Shown here: piece after piece, positions 1 through 8,358 of the stretch
Layout of the letters: the number at the start of each line of letters is the position of its first letter
Position numbering within the stretch: position 1 is the stretch's first letter
Assembly (NCBI GenBank): GCA_964490765.1
Contig: CAZBDV010000025.1
Span: 1 to 31,033, forward strand
Direction: 5' to 3'
Source: CAZBDV01 sp964490765
Lineage (GTDB): Bacteria; Cloacimonadota; Cloacimonadia; Cloacimonadales; JAJBBL01
Length of the DNA: 31,033 nt
Notes under the pieces: model-generated
Told to the model about the DNA's origin: nothing
What the model saw: the letters and a program-made list of their open reading frames with translations, nothing else
Database searches by the model: none
Program-made: the position numbers and the translations under genes

Positions 1-205
1 TGAAATCTCCCTCTTCAGTATTTACCGTGAAATAATTCAATCGGTCAAATTGATAATAGAGGGTGAGATCCGACCTGGATCCGGATACAACCTCTATCAT
101 AGTTTCGTTATTACCCAGTTCTATGCTGTCATGTAAAGCATAGCTGGTCGTCAAAAGTGCAAATAGCACACACATCAAAATAGACATCTTCTTCCAGTAT
201 AACAT
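1..205 (-). CDS. N-terminal fragment of a secreted protein, cut by the left window edge
   Basis: This open frame begins at an ATG at 205 on the minus strand and runs off the window at position 1, so only about 68 residues are visible. AGAGAGGT lies about 6 nt upstream as a ribosome binding site, the same site type that precedes the 1574-aa secreted protein. The N-terminus is a textbook signal peptide: Lys-Lys at residues 5-6, then a hydrophobic stretch (ILMCVLFALLTTSYA) with a likely cleavage after the Ala near residue 23. The mature part has the alternating pattern IELGNNETMIEVVSG, then LTLYYQFDRL, then FTVNTEEGDF. This faintly resembles propeptides of gingipain-like (C25) peptidases found with T9SS tails, but the catalytic part is outside the window and I do not assign a function. 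It lies 160 bp downstream of copA on the same strand. Confidence 0.75.
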   Translation of the reverse strand, partial: MLYWKKMSILMCVLFALLTTSYALHDSIELGNNETMIEVVSGSRSDLTLYYQFDRLNYFTVNTEEGDF

Positions 206-344
206 CGTTAACCTCTCTTTATATATTCATTGTATTTTTTGTCTTAACATAGAAATTCTCGCATCTATGCTCTTTTTATTAAAGCAATATCTATTCCATC
301 AGTTCTCTTATTACATACGAATCAGCTCTATATATCAATAATTA

Positions 345-364
345 TGCTTATTGTTCTATAAGCA
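345..364 (-). terminator. Possible weak terminator hairpin after copA
   Basis: TGCTTAT (345-351) and ATAAGCA (358-364) form a perfect 7-bp inverted repeat with a 6-nt loop, directly after the copA stop codon on the minus strand. The sequence that follows on the transcript is AT-rich (TAATTATTG) rather than a clean U-run, so intrinsic termination is only a possibility. Confidence 0.35.
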
Positions 365-365
365 G

Positions 366-2831
366 TCAAGTAATTTTATAATTATCTTTGTGTAGATTGA
401 CTCTCTTCAATCTCAAGGAATTGTAGACTACATTCAAAGAACTGAATGACATTGCAGCAGCACCTATCATCGGGTGTAATAATCCCATCATAGCAACAGG
501 AATTGCCACCAGGTTATAAAACCAGGCCCAGAAGAAATTTTCCTTAATTTTCCGAAAAATGGCTTTAGATAACTTTATCGCACGGACTACATTCAGAAGT
601 TCTCCCCTGACAAGAGTAACATCTGCTGCTTCAATGGCAATATCGGTTCCGCTTCCTAACGCTATGCCAATATTTGCCTGTTTCAAAGCTGGTGCATCAT
701 TAATACCATCACCTACCATAGCAACTATACCATACTCATTCTGAAGTTTGATGATCTCGTTCACTTTACCTTCAGGAAGTATTTCTGCAGCAATTTTACT
801 AATACCAGCCTTGTGAGCGATTGCCTCAGCTGTTTTTGCATTATCTCCGGTAATCATAATGGTAGCTATACCCATATCATTCAGCATTCTGATCGCCTTT
901 CGGGAATCTTCCTTGATTTTATCTGCTACGGCTATTAGACCGGCTAAAACTCCGTCTATTGCAACAATCAACAGGGTTTTTGCTTCACTCTCTAACCTTG
1001 TCATATCTGTTTCGGCTAGAGTGTAATCGATGTTCATATCGTTCATTAATTTTCTATTACCTGCTAGTACCTCGACATCATCAATGCTTCCTCTAATACC
1101 TTTACCTGTAACAGCTATAAAATTTCTGACTTTATTCGGAGTCAGATTCATTCTTTCTCCCTTTTCTACTATAGCCTGAGCCAGCGGGTGTTCTGATTTA
1201 TCCTCCAGGGAAGCAGCGTATAGTAATAATTCGGGTTGAGTAGTATTGTTGTAGGTAACAACATCTGTTACTTCCGGTTTACCGATTGTTATGGTTCCGG
1301 TTTTATCGAAAGCAATTGCCTTCACTTCTCTCAATGTCTGAACCGCTTCTCCGTTCCTGATAAGGATACCATTTTCGGCACCCAGGCCACTGCCAACCAT
1401 CAAAGCGGTTGGCGTGCCCAGACCGAGAGCACAGGGACAGGCTATAACCAGAACGGCAGTTGCTGTAATGAAAGCCAGAGTAAGGTTAGATAGGTCTGGA
1501 TTAACCCAGGGGAGAAAAGTAGCACCCCAGCTAATGATTTGACGGTGGAATTCTGGAAAGATATTGTAGGAAAGGAAGGTAAAAAATGTCAGTAGTATGA
1601 TGATCGGTACAAAATAACCAGTCACCTTATCGGCAAAATCTTGAATTGGAACTTTCGAACCTTGACATTGTTCAACCAGACTGATAACCTGAGCTAGAAA
1701 TGTATCCTTGCCGGTTTTACTGACTCTAGCTTTGAAATAACCCTGTCTGTTTATCGTAGCTCCGATAACCTCATCACCAACTTCACGGTAAACTGGCATT
1801 GACTCTCCCGTTACCATTGATTCGTCAATACTACTGCTGCCTTCAATTATCACTGCATCAATAGGAATTTTTTCTCCGGGCTTTATTACGATTAAGTCAC
1901 CAATTTCAAGTTCCTGAACCGACACTTCGATCTCTCTTTCATTCCTTTCGACTCTGGCAGTTTTAGCTCCGAGCTTGATAAGCCTTTTTATAGCTTCTGA
2001 TGTCTTTCCCTTAGCCTTAGTTTCCAGAAATTTTCCTACAAGATGAAAGGTCATAATAGCAGTTGCCATTTCTATAAAGGTCTGTACATCCCAGAAGAAT
2101 CCTCCAAGTCCGATAATATATGGTGGTAATGAACCGAGACTTACGAGAACATCCATATTAGCTGTTCTATTTTTTAAGGACAACCAGCTGGAACGATGGA
2201 CACTGCTACCCAGGACAAAGACAACCGGAAATCCCAAAAGGCTTGTAATGAAATGATACGCCGGTATTTCTAACCCGGTCATCTTCAGAATCATCAAAGC
2301 CATTACTAATCCAGCAATAATTGAAGAGTACAACATCTTCCTGTAGGCAATTCCGGTAGTATCATTCCCCTCAGTTAACTGTCTGTCATCTTGTAATTCT
2401 GCGTTATAGCCCAGACTCGATATTTTATCTATAATCTCTGATAACCTGATAGCAGGCCTGCTGTATGTCACTACTGCTTTTTCATTTGCATAATTGATCT
2501 GAGCATCGATTATGCCGTGGGTCTGCTTTAACTGCTTCTCAATTGTTGCTGCACATCCTGCACAATTCATGCCTGTTAAATGTAGAGTAACCTTATCGCT
2601 ATCCTCATTGTCAGTTATAACAACTTTATATCCCAACCTGGAAATCTGAGTTATAATCTCTTCTTTTGTAATCTCCCCTGACCAGTAAGTGATATAACCC
2701 TTACCTGTAGCAAAATTCACAGAGATCTTCTCAACTCCAGGCATCTGCTGTATCTTCTTTTCTATCGTGGCAGCACAACTAACACAGGACATCCCTTCAA
2801 TCCTTATAACACTATTTATCTTACTACTCAT
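366..2831 (-). CDS. copA: Copper-exporting P1B-type ATPase CopA
   Basis: An 821-aa inner-membrane P-type ATPase that exports Cu(+) from the cytoplasm using ATP. It has two N-terminal heavy-metal-associated domains, with CVSC at residues 16-19 and CAGC at 90-93. These are followed by the membrane domain, the actuator loop (TGES), the transmembrane metal site ACPCALGLGTP near residue 465, the phosphorylation motif DKTGT near 510, and GDGINDAP near 707. The last helices carry the YN pair and the MSFSS motif, which mark the Cu(+)-specific P1B-1 subgroup rather than Zn/Cd pumps. The start is the ATG at 2831, preceded by GGAG at 5 nt spacing. It is divergent from infC. No copper chaperone or CopY/CueR-type regulator is visible nearby. 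Length and motifs are complete; there is no sign of decay. Confidence 0.97.
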   Translation of the reverse strand: MSSKINSVIRIEGMSCVSCAATIEKKIQQMPGVEKISVNFATGKGYITYWSGEITKEEIITQISRLGYKVVITDNEDSDKVTLHLTGMNCAGCAATIEKQLKQTHGIIDAQINYANEKAVVTYSRPAIRLSEIIDKISSLGYNAELQDDRQLTEGNDTTGIAYRKMLYSSIIAGLVMALMILKMTGLEIPAYHFITSLLGFPVVFVLGSSVHRSSWLSLKNRTANMDVLVSLGSLPPYIIGLGGFFWDVQTFIEMATAIMTFHLVGKFLETKAKGKTSEAIKRLIKLGAKTARVERNEREIEVSVQELEIGDLIVIKPGEKIPIDAVIIEGSSSIDESMVTGESMPVYREVGDEVIGATINRQGYFKARVSKTGKDTFLAQVISLVEQCQGSKVPIQDFADKVTGYFVPIIILLTFFTFLSYNIFPEFHRQIISWGATFLPWVNPDLSNLTLAFITATAVLVIACPCALGLGTPTALMVGSGLGAENGILIRNGEAVQTLREVKAIAFDKTGTITIGKPEVTDVVTYNNTTQPELLLYAASLEDKSEHPLAQAIVEKGERMNLTPNKVRNFIAVTGKGIRGSIDDVEVLAGNRKLMNDMNIDYTLAETDMTRLESEAKTLLIVAIDGVLAGLIAVADKIKEDSRKAIRMLNDMGIATIMITGDNAKTAEAIAHKAGISKIAAEILPEGKVNEIIKLQNEYGIVAMVGDGINDAPALKQANIGIALGSGTDIAIEAADVTLVRGELLNVVRAIKLSKAIFRKIKENFFWAWFYNLVAIPVAMMGLLHPMIGAAAMSFSSLNVVYNSLRLKRVNLHKDNYKIT

Positions 2832-2862
2832 AACAACTCCGTCATCATTTTAGGTTGTTATT

Positions 2863-2890
2863 AATATAATAAGGTTTTTCTTATTAGCAA
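2863..2890 (-). promoter_or_regulatory. Candidate copA promoter with inverted repeat
   Basis: On the minus strand TTGCTA (2890-2885) and TATATT (2868-2863) are separated by 16 nt, which would start transcription about 25 nt before the copA ATG. A perfect inverted repeat AATAAG-6 nt-CTTATT (2868-2885 on the plus strand) fills the spacer and could be an operator. Both readings come from pattern only. Confidence 0.4.
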
Positions 2891-2921
2891 TTTCGTTTCT
2901 GGAGTTGAAGAATCCCTCTTC

Positions 2922-2950
2922 TTGAAATTCAGGGTTCCAATAATTATACT
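2922..2950 (+). promoter_or_regulatory. Sigma-70-type promoter for the infC operon
   Basis: TTGAAA (2922-2927) and TATACT (2945-2950) are separated by exactly 17 nt, each matching the sigma-70 consensus at five of six positions. Transcription would begin near 2957, giving a leader of about 255 nt before infC. It lies in the divergent copA-infC gap, pointing toward infC. Confidence 0.6.
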
Positions 2951-3132
2951 GAACGAGTGGTAGATTCATCAATATAGTCCCGAGATATACTCCAAACAAA
3001 AATAGTTCTTGACTAAATAACCTCTGTTTCTGAAACCTGTAGTAGATAAGTATGTTGAAGAAATGAAGCTACCCGCTTCTACCTTACGAAGTGATATATT
3101 CGCTAAGGTTGCAGAAAGAAAAAATATGAATA

Positions 3133-3196
3133 GTGCTTATTTATCAGAAAAGCGGGTGGACCTTGTTCACCCGCTTTTTTTCATGGGAATAAGCAC
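3133..3196 (+). promoter_or_regulatory. infC leader: nested hairpin / attenuator
   Basis: An outer 9-bp stem, GTGCTTATT (3133-3141) with AATAAGCAC (3188-3196), is perfectly complementary and encloses the terminator-like hairpin at 3151-3181. The 3' arm ends one nucleotide before the infC Shine-Dalgarno. Leader control of infC-rpmI-rplT operons by L20 or by transcription attenuation is known in several bacteria. That this leader works in such a way is inference. Confidence 0.55.
3151..3181 (+). terminator. Intrinsic terminator / attenuator upstream of infC
   Basis: AGCGGGTGGAC (3151-3161) and GTTCACCCGCT (3165-3175) pair over 11 positions with one G-U and a CTT loop. A run of six T (3176-3181) follows. 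It lies in the infC leader, with no confident gene upstream in this direction, so it more likely attenuates the infC operon than ends another transcript. Confidence 0.75.
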
Positions 3197-3197
3197 A

Positions 3198-3216
3198 AAA
3201 GGAGGTATTTATAATA
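3198..3216 (+). promoter_or_regulatory. infC Shine-Dalgarno and AUA start codon
   Basis: AAAGGAGGT (3198-3206) is a near-perfect Shine-Dalgarno. The infC frame is open from the stop at 3190-3192, and there is no ATG, GTG or TTG in frame before the GTG at 3253, which is 47 nt from this site and has no Shine-Dalgarno of its own. ATA codons stand at 3211 and 3214, 5 and 8 nt after GGAGG. The ATA at 3214 has the best spacing. Confidence 0.7.
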
Positions 3217-3792
3217 CGGATAAGAAGAGGAAAGGCAAAGACAAAGCTTGAAGTGCCAAAGGAAAGGATTAATCAACAGATAACAGCTCGGAATGTCAGA
3301 CTGATAGACGCTGAAGGAAAGCAGGTTGGTATTGTTGATATTGATAGAGCTTTGCAAATTGCCGATGATGCCGAACTTGACTTAGTAGAGATTGCACCGG
3401 CAGCAGACCCGCCAGTGTGCAAGATCATGCGCTTTGACAAATACTATTACAACAAAGAGAAGTCAGCCCGAGAGGCAAAGAAGCGCCAACATACAGTTCA
3501 GCTGAAAGAAATCAAGATGGGCCCCAATACAGAAGAACACGATTATGAGTTTAAGAAACGAAATGCAATAAAGTTCTTGAAACAGCACAATAAGGTGAAA
3601 TTTACCATCCGTTTCAAAGGACGGCAACTTGCTCATAAAGATATCGGTTACAAACTGTTGGAGCGATTAGAAAAGGACCTGGAAGATTATGCAGAGATAG
3701 ATCAGAAACCAACTGAAGAGGCTAGGACCATATCAATGATTATGGTGGCTAGAAAGGATCTCAAACCTGATATAGAAAAATCTTCCGAATAA
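3214..3792 (+). CDS. infC: Translation initiation factor IF-3
   Basis: IF-3 binds the 30S subunit, blocks premature joining of 50S and checks the start codon-initiator tRNA pairing. The protein shows the N-domain signature INQQITARNVRLI followed by a Gly-x-x-(V/I)-Gly-Ile segment, a Lys/Arg/Glu-rich linker helix, and the C-domain with KEIKMGPN and VKFTIRFKGR. Starting from ATA at 3214 it is 192 aa and gains a basic N-terminus (RIRRGKAKTKLEVP), like that of other IF-3 proteins. A start at the GTG at 3253 gives 179 aa but lacks a ribosome binding site. Non-AUG starts in infC are a known autoregulatory device because IF-3 discriminates against its own start codon; AUU is the usual one, and AUA here is the unusual point. 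It leads the infC-rpmI-rplT-pheS-pheT operon. Confidence 0.95.
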   Translation: MRIRRGKAKTKLEVPKERINQQITARNVRLIDAEGKQVGIVDIDRALQIADDAELDLVEIAPAADPPVCKIMRFDKYYYNKEKSAREAKKRQHTVQLKEIKMGPNTEEHDYEFKKRNAIKFLKQHNKVKFTIRFKGRQLAHKDIGYKLLERLEKDLEDYAEIDQKPTEEARTISMIMVARKDLKPDIEKSSE

Positions 3793-3832
3793 CAGGGCTA
3801 TAAATCAGAGATATGAATAAGGAGGAATTGGA

Positions 3833-4027
3833 ATGCCTAAAATGAAAACGAGAAAAGGAGCAGCGAAGCGTTTCAAGCTGTCTGCAACCGGAAAGATAAA
3901 GCGCAAGCATGCTTATTTAGGGCATATTTTAACTAAGAAGACACGGAAAAGAAAACGACAATTACGACAGGCCGGATATGTAGCACCAGCAGACGTGCCG
4001 AGAGTCCGCAAGATGATAAGTTCATAA
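3833..4027 (+). CDS. rpmI: 50S ribosomal protein bL35
   Basis: A 64-aa highly basic protein of the large ribosomal subunit. The opening MPKMKTRKGAAKRFKLSATGK and the HILTKKTRKRKRQLR segment are diagnostic of bL35, and the length is standard for the family. The ATG is preceded by AAGGAGG at about 7 nt. It lies 40 bp after infC and 25 bp before rplT, the usual order in bacteria, so it is co-transcribed with both. Confidence 0.98.
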   Translation: MPKMKTRKGAAKRFKLSATGKIKRKHAYLGHILTKKTRKRKRQLRQAGYVAPADVPRVRKMISS

Positions 4028-4052
4028 TCAGGTATTAAAAAAGGAGATAATT

Positions 4053-4409
4053 ATGTCAAGAGCGACTAACAATGTAGCAGCAAAAAATCGAAGAAAGAAG
4101 TATTTGAAAGCGGCAAAAGGATACTTTGGTGCCAGAAGCCGCCAATATAGAGCTGCCAGACAGGCAGTAGAAAAGGGTTGGTTATATGCTTATCGTGACA
4201 GAAAGGCGAAGAAGCGAGAATTTCGTAAACTATGGATCATCAGAATCAATGCAGCAGCTCGAATGCAGGGTTTGACCTACAGTGGATTCATAAATGGGCT
4301 GACAAAGGCTAATGTTGATGTAGACCGAAAAGCACTTGCCCATCTGGCGATGAATGATCCGGAAGCTTTTGGTAAACTCTGTGACCTGGCCAAGGAGAAC
4401 ATGAATTAA
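4053..4409 (+). CDS. rplT: 50S ribosomal protein bL20
   Basis: A 118-aa 23S rRNA-binding protein needed for early 50S assembly. The basic N-terminal helix (MSRATNNVAAKNRRKKYLKA, then AKGYFGARSRQYRAARQAV), the YRDRKAKKREFRKLWI block and the closing globular domain match bL20 over its whole length. The ribosome binding site is AAAAGGAGA, 7 nt before the ATG. In several bacteria L20 represses its own operon by binding a leader structure that mimics its rRNA site; the folded leader at 3133-3196 is a candidate target, which is inference. Confidence 0.98.
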   Translation: MSRATNNVAAKNRRKKYLKAAKGYFGARSRQYRAARQAVEKGWLYAYRDRKAKKREFRKLWIIRINAAARMQGLTYSGFINGLTKANVDVDRKALAHLAMNDPEAFGKLCDLAKENMN

Positions 4410-4478
4410 TCTAACATAGCCCTATCTACTATCCATAATAGTGACAAGCAAGCAAAGCTACAAATTGAAGGTGTTATC

Positions 4479-5525
4479 TTGGAAAGAGAACTAACCAAAA
4501 TACTACAGAAGTTTAAAGAAGACCTGACTAGAGCTCAGAATGAATACGATTTGAACATTCTCAAATCGCGCACTTTAGGTAAGAAGAGCCTGGTCACAGA
4601 AATGATGAAAAGACTGGCTTCTCTGCCACGCGAAGAGAAGCCAGTTTACGGCAAGGTGATCAATGATTTCAAAAAAGAGATCGAGAGATTGCTGGCAGCT
4701 AGAGCGGAAGAGATATTACAACAACAGTATCAGCAGACGATACGAAAAGAGGCTTATGATTTGACCATGCCGGGGCTTATCCCTGAAACTGGAAGCCTTC
4801 ATCCATTGACTCAAATTGGTAGACAATTGGAAGACATATTTATAAGTTTAGGGTTTGATATTGTTGAAGGACCTGATATAGACGACGAGTTCCATAATTT
4901 TGATGCCCTGAATACCCCAGCAGACCATCCGGCAAGAAATGAGATGGACACTTTTTATCTGAAACAGAGAGAGGGGATCAGAACAGATAACAGGCTTCTG
5001 TTAAGGAGCCAGACCTCTACCGTCCAGGTTCGCACGATGGAGAAGCATAAACCCCCACTGAAAATTGTCTCTATCGGCAGGTGTTATCGTAATGATAAAC
5101 CAGACGCCTCACATTCACCTTTCTTTCACCAGATGGAAGGATTAGCTATAGATAGAGGTATTACCTTTGCCGACTTAAGAAATATATTGAACAGTTTCGC
5201 CAAAAAAATGTTCGGTGAGGGTATTAAGTCGAGATTCCGGCCACATTTCTTTCCCTTTACTGAACCTAGTGCTGAATTTGACCTGATATGTTTCAATTGT
5301 CATGGCACAGGTTGTAACATCTGTAAGCAGAGTGGCTGGTTGGAAATTGGGGGAGCCGGGATGGTAGATCCCAACGTCTTCTCTATGCTCGGAATCGATT
5401 CGGAGAGGTATAGCGGATATGCTTTCGGACTTGGTATAGACAGGATTACTCTCCTGAAGTACCGTCTGCCTGATATTCGCCTTTTATTCGAAAATGATCT
5501 GCGAATGTTGCAGCAATTCAGATAA
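4479..5525 (+). CDS. pheS: Phenylalanine-tRNA ligase alpha subunit
   Basis: The catalytic subunit of the (alpha-beta)2 PheRS, which charges tRNA-Phe in the cytoplasm. The 348-aa protein has an N-terminal helical arm (residues 1-85), then the class II synthetase core. Motif 1 lies in the HPLTQIGRQLEDIFISLGF segment, motif 2 is around the SIGRCYRNDKPDASHSPFFHQ region, and motif 3 is GLGIDRITLLKY at the end. A CFNCHGTGCNICKQSGW cysteine cluster is present before motif 3, as in many PheS proteins. Translation appears to start at TTG (4479) with AAGGTG 5 nt upstream; no ATG gives a full N-terminus. It follows rplT by 69 bp and precedes pheT by 50 bp. Confidence 0.97.
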   Translation: MERELTKILQKFKEDLTRAQNEYDLNILKSRTLGKKSLVTEMMKRLASLPREEKPVYGKVINDFKKEIERLLAARAEEILQQQYQQTIRKEAYDLTMPGLIPETGSLHPLTQIGRQLEDIFISLGFDIVEGPDIDDEFHNFDALNTPADHPARNEMDTFYLKQREGIRTDNRLLLRSQTSTVQVRTMEKHKPPLKIVSIGRCYRNDKPDASHSPFFHQMEGLAIDRGITFADLRNILNSFAKKMFGEGIKSRFRPHFFPFTEPSAEFDLICFNCHGTGCNICKQSGWLEIGGAGMVDPNVFSMLGIDSERYSGYAFGLGIDRITLLKYRLPDIRLLFENDLRMLQQFR

Positions 5526-5575
5526 ACAAAAATCTAATCGCAAATCTGTTAAAGTATAAGACTTGAGGGAAACTA

Positions 5576-8008
5576 ATGATTTTCAGTTATAACTGGCTCA
5601 ACGAATATATTGAACTCCCTGAACCGGAAAAGTTAGCCGAAATTATGACATTCGGTGGTATCGAAGTTGAGCAAATCAGCCAATATGGCGAGAATTTGTC
5701 TAAGATACAGATCGTAGAGATAAAAGAAGTCAAGAGACATCCAGATGCTGACAGGCTCTCTGTCTGCTTGATAGATACGAAAAACTCAACCAAACAGGTT
5801 GTATGTGGTGCACCTAACTGCCGTGCTGGTTTGATAACTTCTTATGCACCTGCAGGAATTAACTTAGCAGGAAATGAGATAAAAAGAATCAGCATCAGGG
5901 GAGTCGAATCAGAAGGTATGCTCTGCTCTGAAAAGGATTTGGGGATCTCGGACGACCATAGTGGGATTATGTCACTACCTGAAGATGCACCTGTCGGCTC
6001 AGATCTGGAAAGTTATCTTAAGCTTTCAGATACCGTCTATGAAGTCGAGATTACTCCAAATCGTCCTGATTTACTTGGCATTTTAGGTATAGTCCGTGAC
6101 GTTGCTGCTTTAACCGAAAAGAGTCTTGAGCTACCTGAAGATTTCCCGACAGATGGCTTCAACTACCCTCTTAATGCTGTAGACCAGCGATCATCTTCAA
6201 ATTTACCATTCGATTTGACTAACAGAGCCACGGATCTCTGTCCCCGCTATGTAGCCCGTGTAATCAAAGGAGTCACTGTCAAAGAATCACCAGCGTGGTT
6301 GAAGCAAAGATTGCTGACAATTGGAATCACACCGATCAATAATCTGGTCGATATTACCAATTTCGTTATGATGGAGTTTGGCCATCCTCTGCATGCTTTT
6401 GACTATGATCTGTTAGGCAATCACGAAATCGTAATAAGAAGAGCACAGAAAGGCGAAAAGATCGTAGCTCTGGACCACAGGGAATACAGTCTGATCGAAA
6501 CTGATCTGGTCATTGCTGATGGCAGTAAACCTGTCGCTTTAGCTGGAATTATAGGTGGAATGGATACCTCTATAACTCAAGTAACAAAAACCATTGTGCT
6601 CGAAGCAGCTAATTTTAATAATCTCTCAATCAGAAGAACTGCAAACAGGTTGAAGATAGGGACCGATTCTTCGTATCGATTCGAACGTAATCTCTCCGAT
6701 GAAACTGCCGAGCTTATAAGCAAGAGAGCAACAGATCTGATTTGTGACATTTGTGGTGGTGAAGAGATAAATCTGATTGATTCATTCCCCGAACCGCATG
6801 ACAGGCTTACAATTAATCTGAGAGTATCCCGGACAAATAAACTCCTGACTACTGACCTGTCATCTGATGATATCTCCCGCTATTTAAAGCCTCTGGGCCT
6901 GGTTCCAGTAAATAAAGATACTAGCAAAGAGCTCGAAGAGAGAGATGAGTTAACTTTTGCGATCCCACCATATAGAAAAGATTTAACCCGAGAGATCGAT
7001 CTGATAGAGGAAGTAATACGTATACACGGATATAACAACATTGCAGAGGTCGAAGAACGGGAATCAATTACTGACCTATACTGGTTAGATATGAAACGTT
7101 ATATCGCCGACTATCTTGTTCATCAGGGTTTTTATGAAGCTATCAACTCCTCATTTTCTGAACCGGGAATTCTTAAACATTTCGAACTTTCAGAGGATGA
7201 TTTCAGGTCTGACTATTTCCAATTGATTAATCCCCTGGGTGCAAGCTTCTCTATGATGCGTACTACCTTGATTCCAGGACTGTTAAAAAATGTTCAGTTC
7301 AATTTACATAACGGTCAGAATGATATCAAGCTATTCGAACTCGGTAAGGTTTTTTTGAAAGTGAATGACCAGCCTGAAGAGCGCTACTACTTAACGGGAA
7401 TTGTCTGCGGAACCATTCGTCAGTTACACTGGAAGTACAAGACTGAAGATTCGAGTATATTTACCGTTAAAGGTTATATAGAGGGATTGTTAGCTAAACT
7501 GGTCGATAATCCTATCGAGTTTAAACCCTATAATATTGGTTTCTTACAGAAAGGTTCCGGGATAGAAATTCTCATTGCAGAACAACCTATCGGCAATCTT
7601 GGCAAGATCGATCCAATGTTGGCACGCAGCCTGGAGATCGAAGAGGAGATATTTGTTTTTGATATTGATGTTTCAACCCTTATTAAGCTCGGTAAAGTTA
7701 GAAGTAAGGAGTATCGAGAGATAAGTAAGTATCCCACTGTAACAAGAGACATCTCTTTCTTGATTCCTGAATCATACAGGCATCAGGAGATAGTAAAAGT
7801 AATACGTGAGACAGAAAGATCAATGATCAGAAATGTTCAGTTGATTGATGAATATAGAGGAAAGAATGTTCCCGAAGATCAAAAAAGCCTGACATATAAT
7901 CTCCACATCAGTTCTTCAGAAGGGACATTGACTGATGAGACAATCAGTAATCTTCTGAATAGAATCAAAGATAGACTGAAAGATCAATTCAGAATAGAGA
8001 TGAGGTAA
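5576..8008 (+). CDS. pheT: Phenylalanine-tRNA ligase beta subunit
   Basis: The 810-aa partner of PheS, responsible for editing mischarged Tyr-tRNA-Phe and for tRNA binding. Domains in order: an N-terminal start (MIFSYNWLNEYIELP), an OB-fold tRNA-binding domain (about 40-150, with HPDADRLSVC and VCGAPNCRAG), the B3/B4 editing domain (about 230-400, with NNLVDITNFVMMEFGHPLHAFD), B5 (about 415-490, PPYRKDLTREIDLIEEV), the catalytic-like core, and a C-terminal FDX-ACB anticodon-binding domain (about 715-810, SKYPTVTRDISFLIPE). Length is normal for the family and there is no break. Its stop is 3 bp before the next gene. Confidence 0.97.
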   Translation: MIFSYNWLNEYIELPEPEKLAEIMTFGGIEVEQISQYGENLSKIQIVEIKEVKRHPDADRLSVCLIDTKNSTKQVVCGAPNCRAGLITSYAPAGINLAGNEIKRISIRGVESEGMLCSEKDLGISDDHSGIMSLPEDAPVGSDLESYLKLSDTVYEVEITPNRPDLLGILGIVRDVAALTEKSLELPEDFPTDGFNYPLNAVDQRSSSNLPFDLTNRATDLCPRYVARVIKGVTVKESPAWLKQRLLTIGITPINNLVDITNFVMMEFGHPLHAFDYDLLGNHEIVIRRAQKGEKIVALDHREYSLIETDLVIADGSKPVALAGIIGGMDTSITQVTKTIVLEAANFNNLSIRRTANRLKIGTDSSYRFERNLSDETAELISKRATDLICDICGGEEINLIDSFPEPHDRLTINLRVSRTNKLLTTDLSSDDISRYLKPLGLVPVNKDTSKELEERDELTFAIPPYRKDLTREIDLIEEVIRIHGYNNIAEVEERESITDLYWLDMKRYIADYLVHQGFYEAINSSFSEPGILKHFELSEDDFRSDYFQLINPLGASFSMMRTTLIPGLLKNVQFNLHNGQNDIKLFELGKVFLKVNDQPEERYYLTGIVCGTIRQLHWKYKTEDSSIFTVKGYIEGLLAKLVDNPIEFKPYNIGFLQKGSGIEILIAEQPIGNLGKIDPMLARSLEIEEEIFVFDIDVSTLIKLGKVRSKEYREISKYPTVTRDISFLIPESYRHQEIVKVIRETERSMIRNVQLIDEYRGKNVPEDQKSLTYNLHISSSEGTLTDETISNLLNRIKDRLKDQFRIEMR

Positions 8009-8011
8009 GTT

Positions 8012-8335
8012 ATGGATAAACAGACATTAACTCAACTGGACGATAAGATTCAATTACTTATTGATAACTATCAGTCACTGAAAAAGAAGTACACCGAACT
8101 GTCCGATGAACATGCCAGGCTAAAGAAACAGAACAATAACAATGCAGAAACGATAGAGACTCTGCAGAAAAAGCTACTGGAACTGGAGAAAGAACTGGCA
8201 GCAAAAACTTCTGCCCTGGAAACTGCAGAGAAAAAAAATGCCATACTCGAAGATAAACTCACTAAATATGAGGATGTAACCAAGACTGCTTCTTCAAAAA
8301 TAGATGATCTTCTAATGCAACTCAATCAGTTATGA
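8012..8335 (+). CDS. ZapB-like coiled-coil protein
   Basis: A 107-aa protein predicted to be almost one continuous coiled coil: heptad-like spacing of Leu/Ile runs from about residue 4 to 105, with many Lys/Glu and no membrane segment or signal peptide. It begins 3 bp after pheT, with GAGGT from the end of pheT as its ribosome binding site, and lies 23 bp before zapA. Size, coiled-coil nature and position directly before zapA suggest a division-septum protein comparable to ZapB. Coiled coils are hard to assign by sequence, so the name is inference from context. Its only certain property is the coiled coil. Confidence 0.85.
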   Translation: MDKQTLTQLDDKIQLLIDNYQSLKKKYTELSDEHARLKKQNNNNAETIETLQKKLLELEKELAAKTSALETAEKKNAILEDKLTKYEDVTKTASSKIDDLLMQLNQL

Positions 8336-8358
8336 TAACGTAATCATGGCGGAAAGAA

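Noticed and set aside
3063..3251. A 62-codon plus-strand ORF upstream of infC
   Set aside because: It runs through the terminator hairpin and Shine-Dalgarno of infC, has no ribosome binding site and no recognisable protein pattern.
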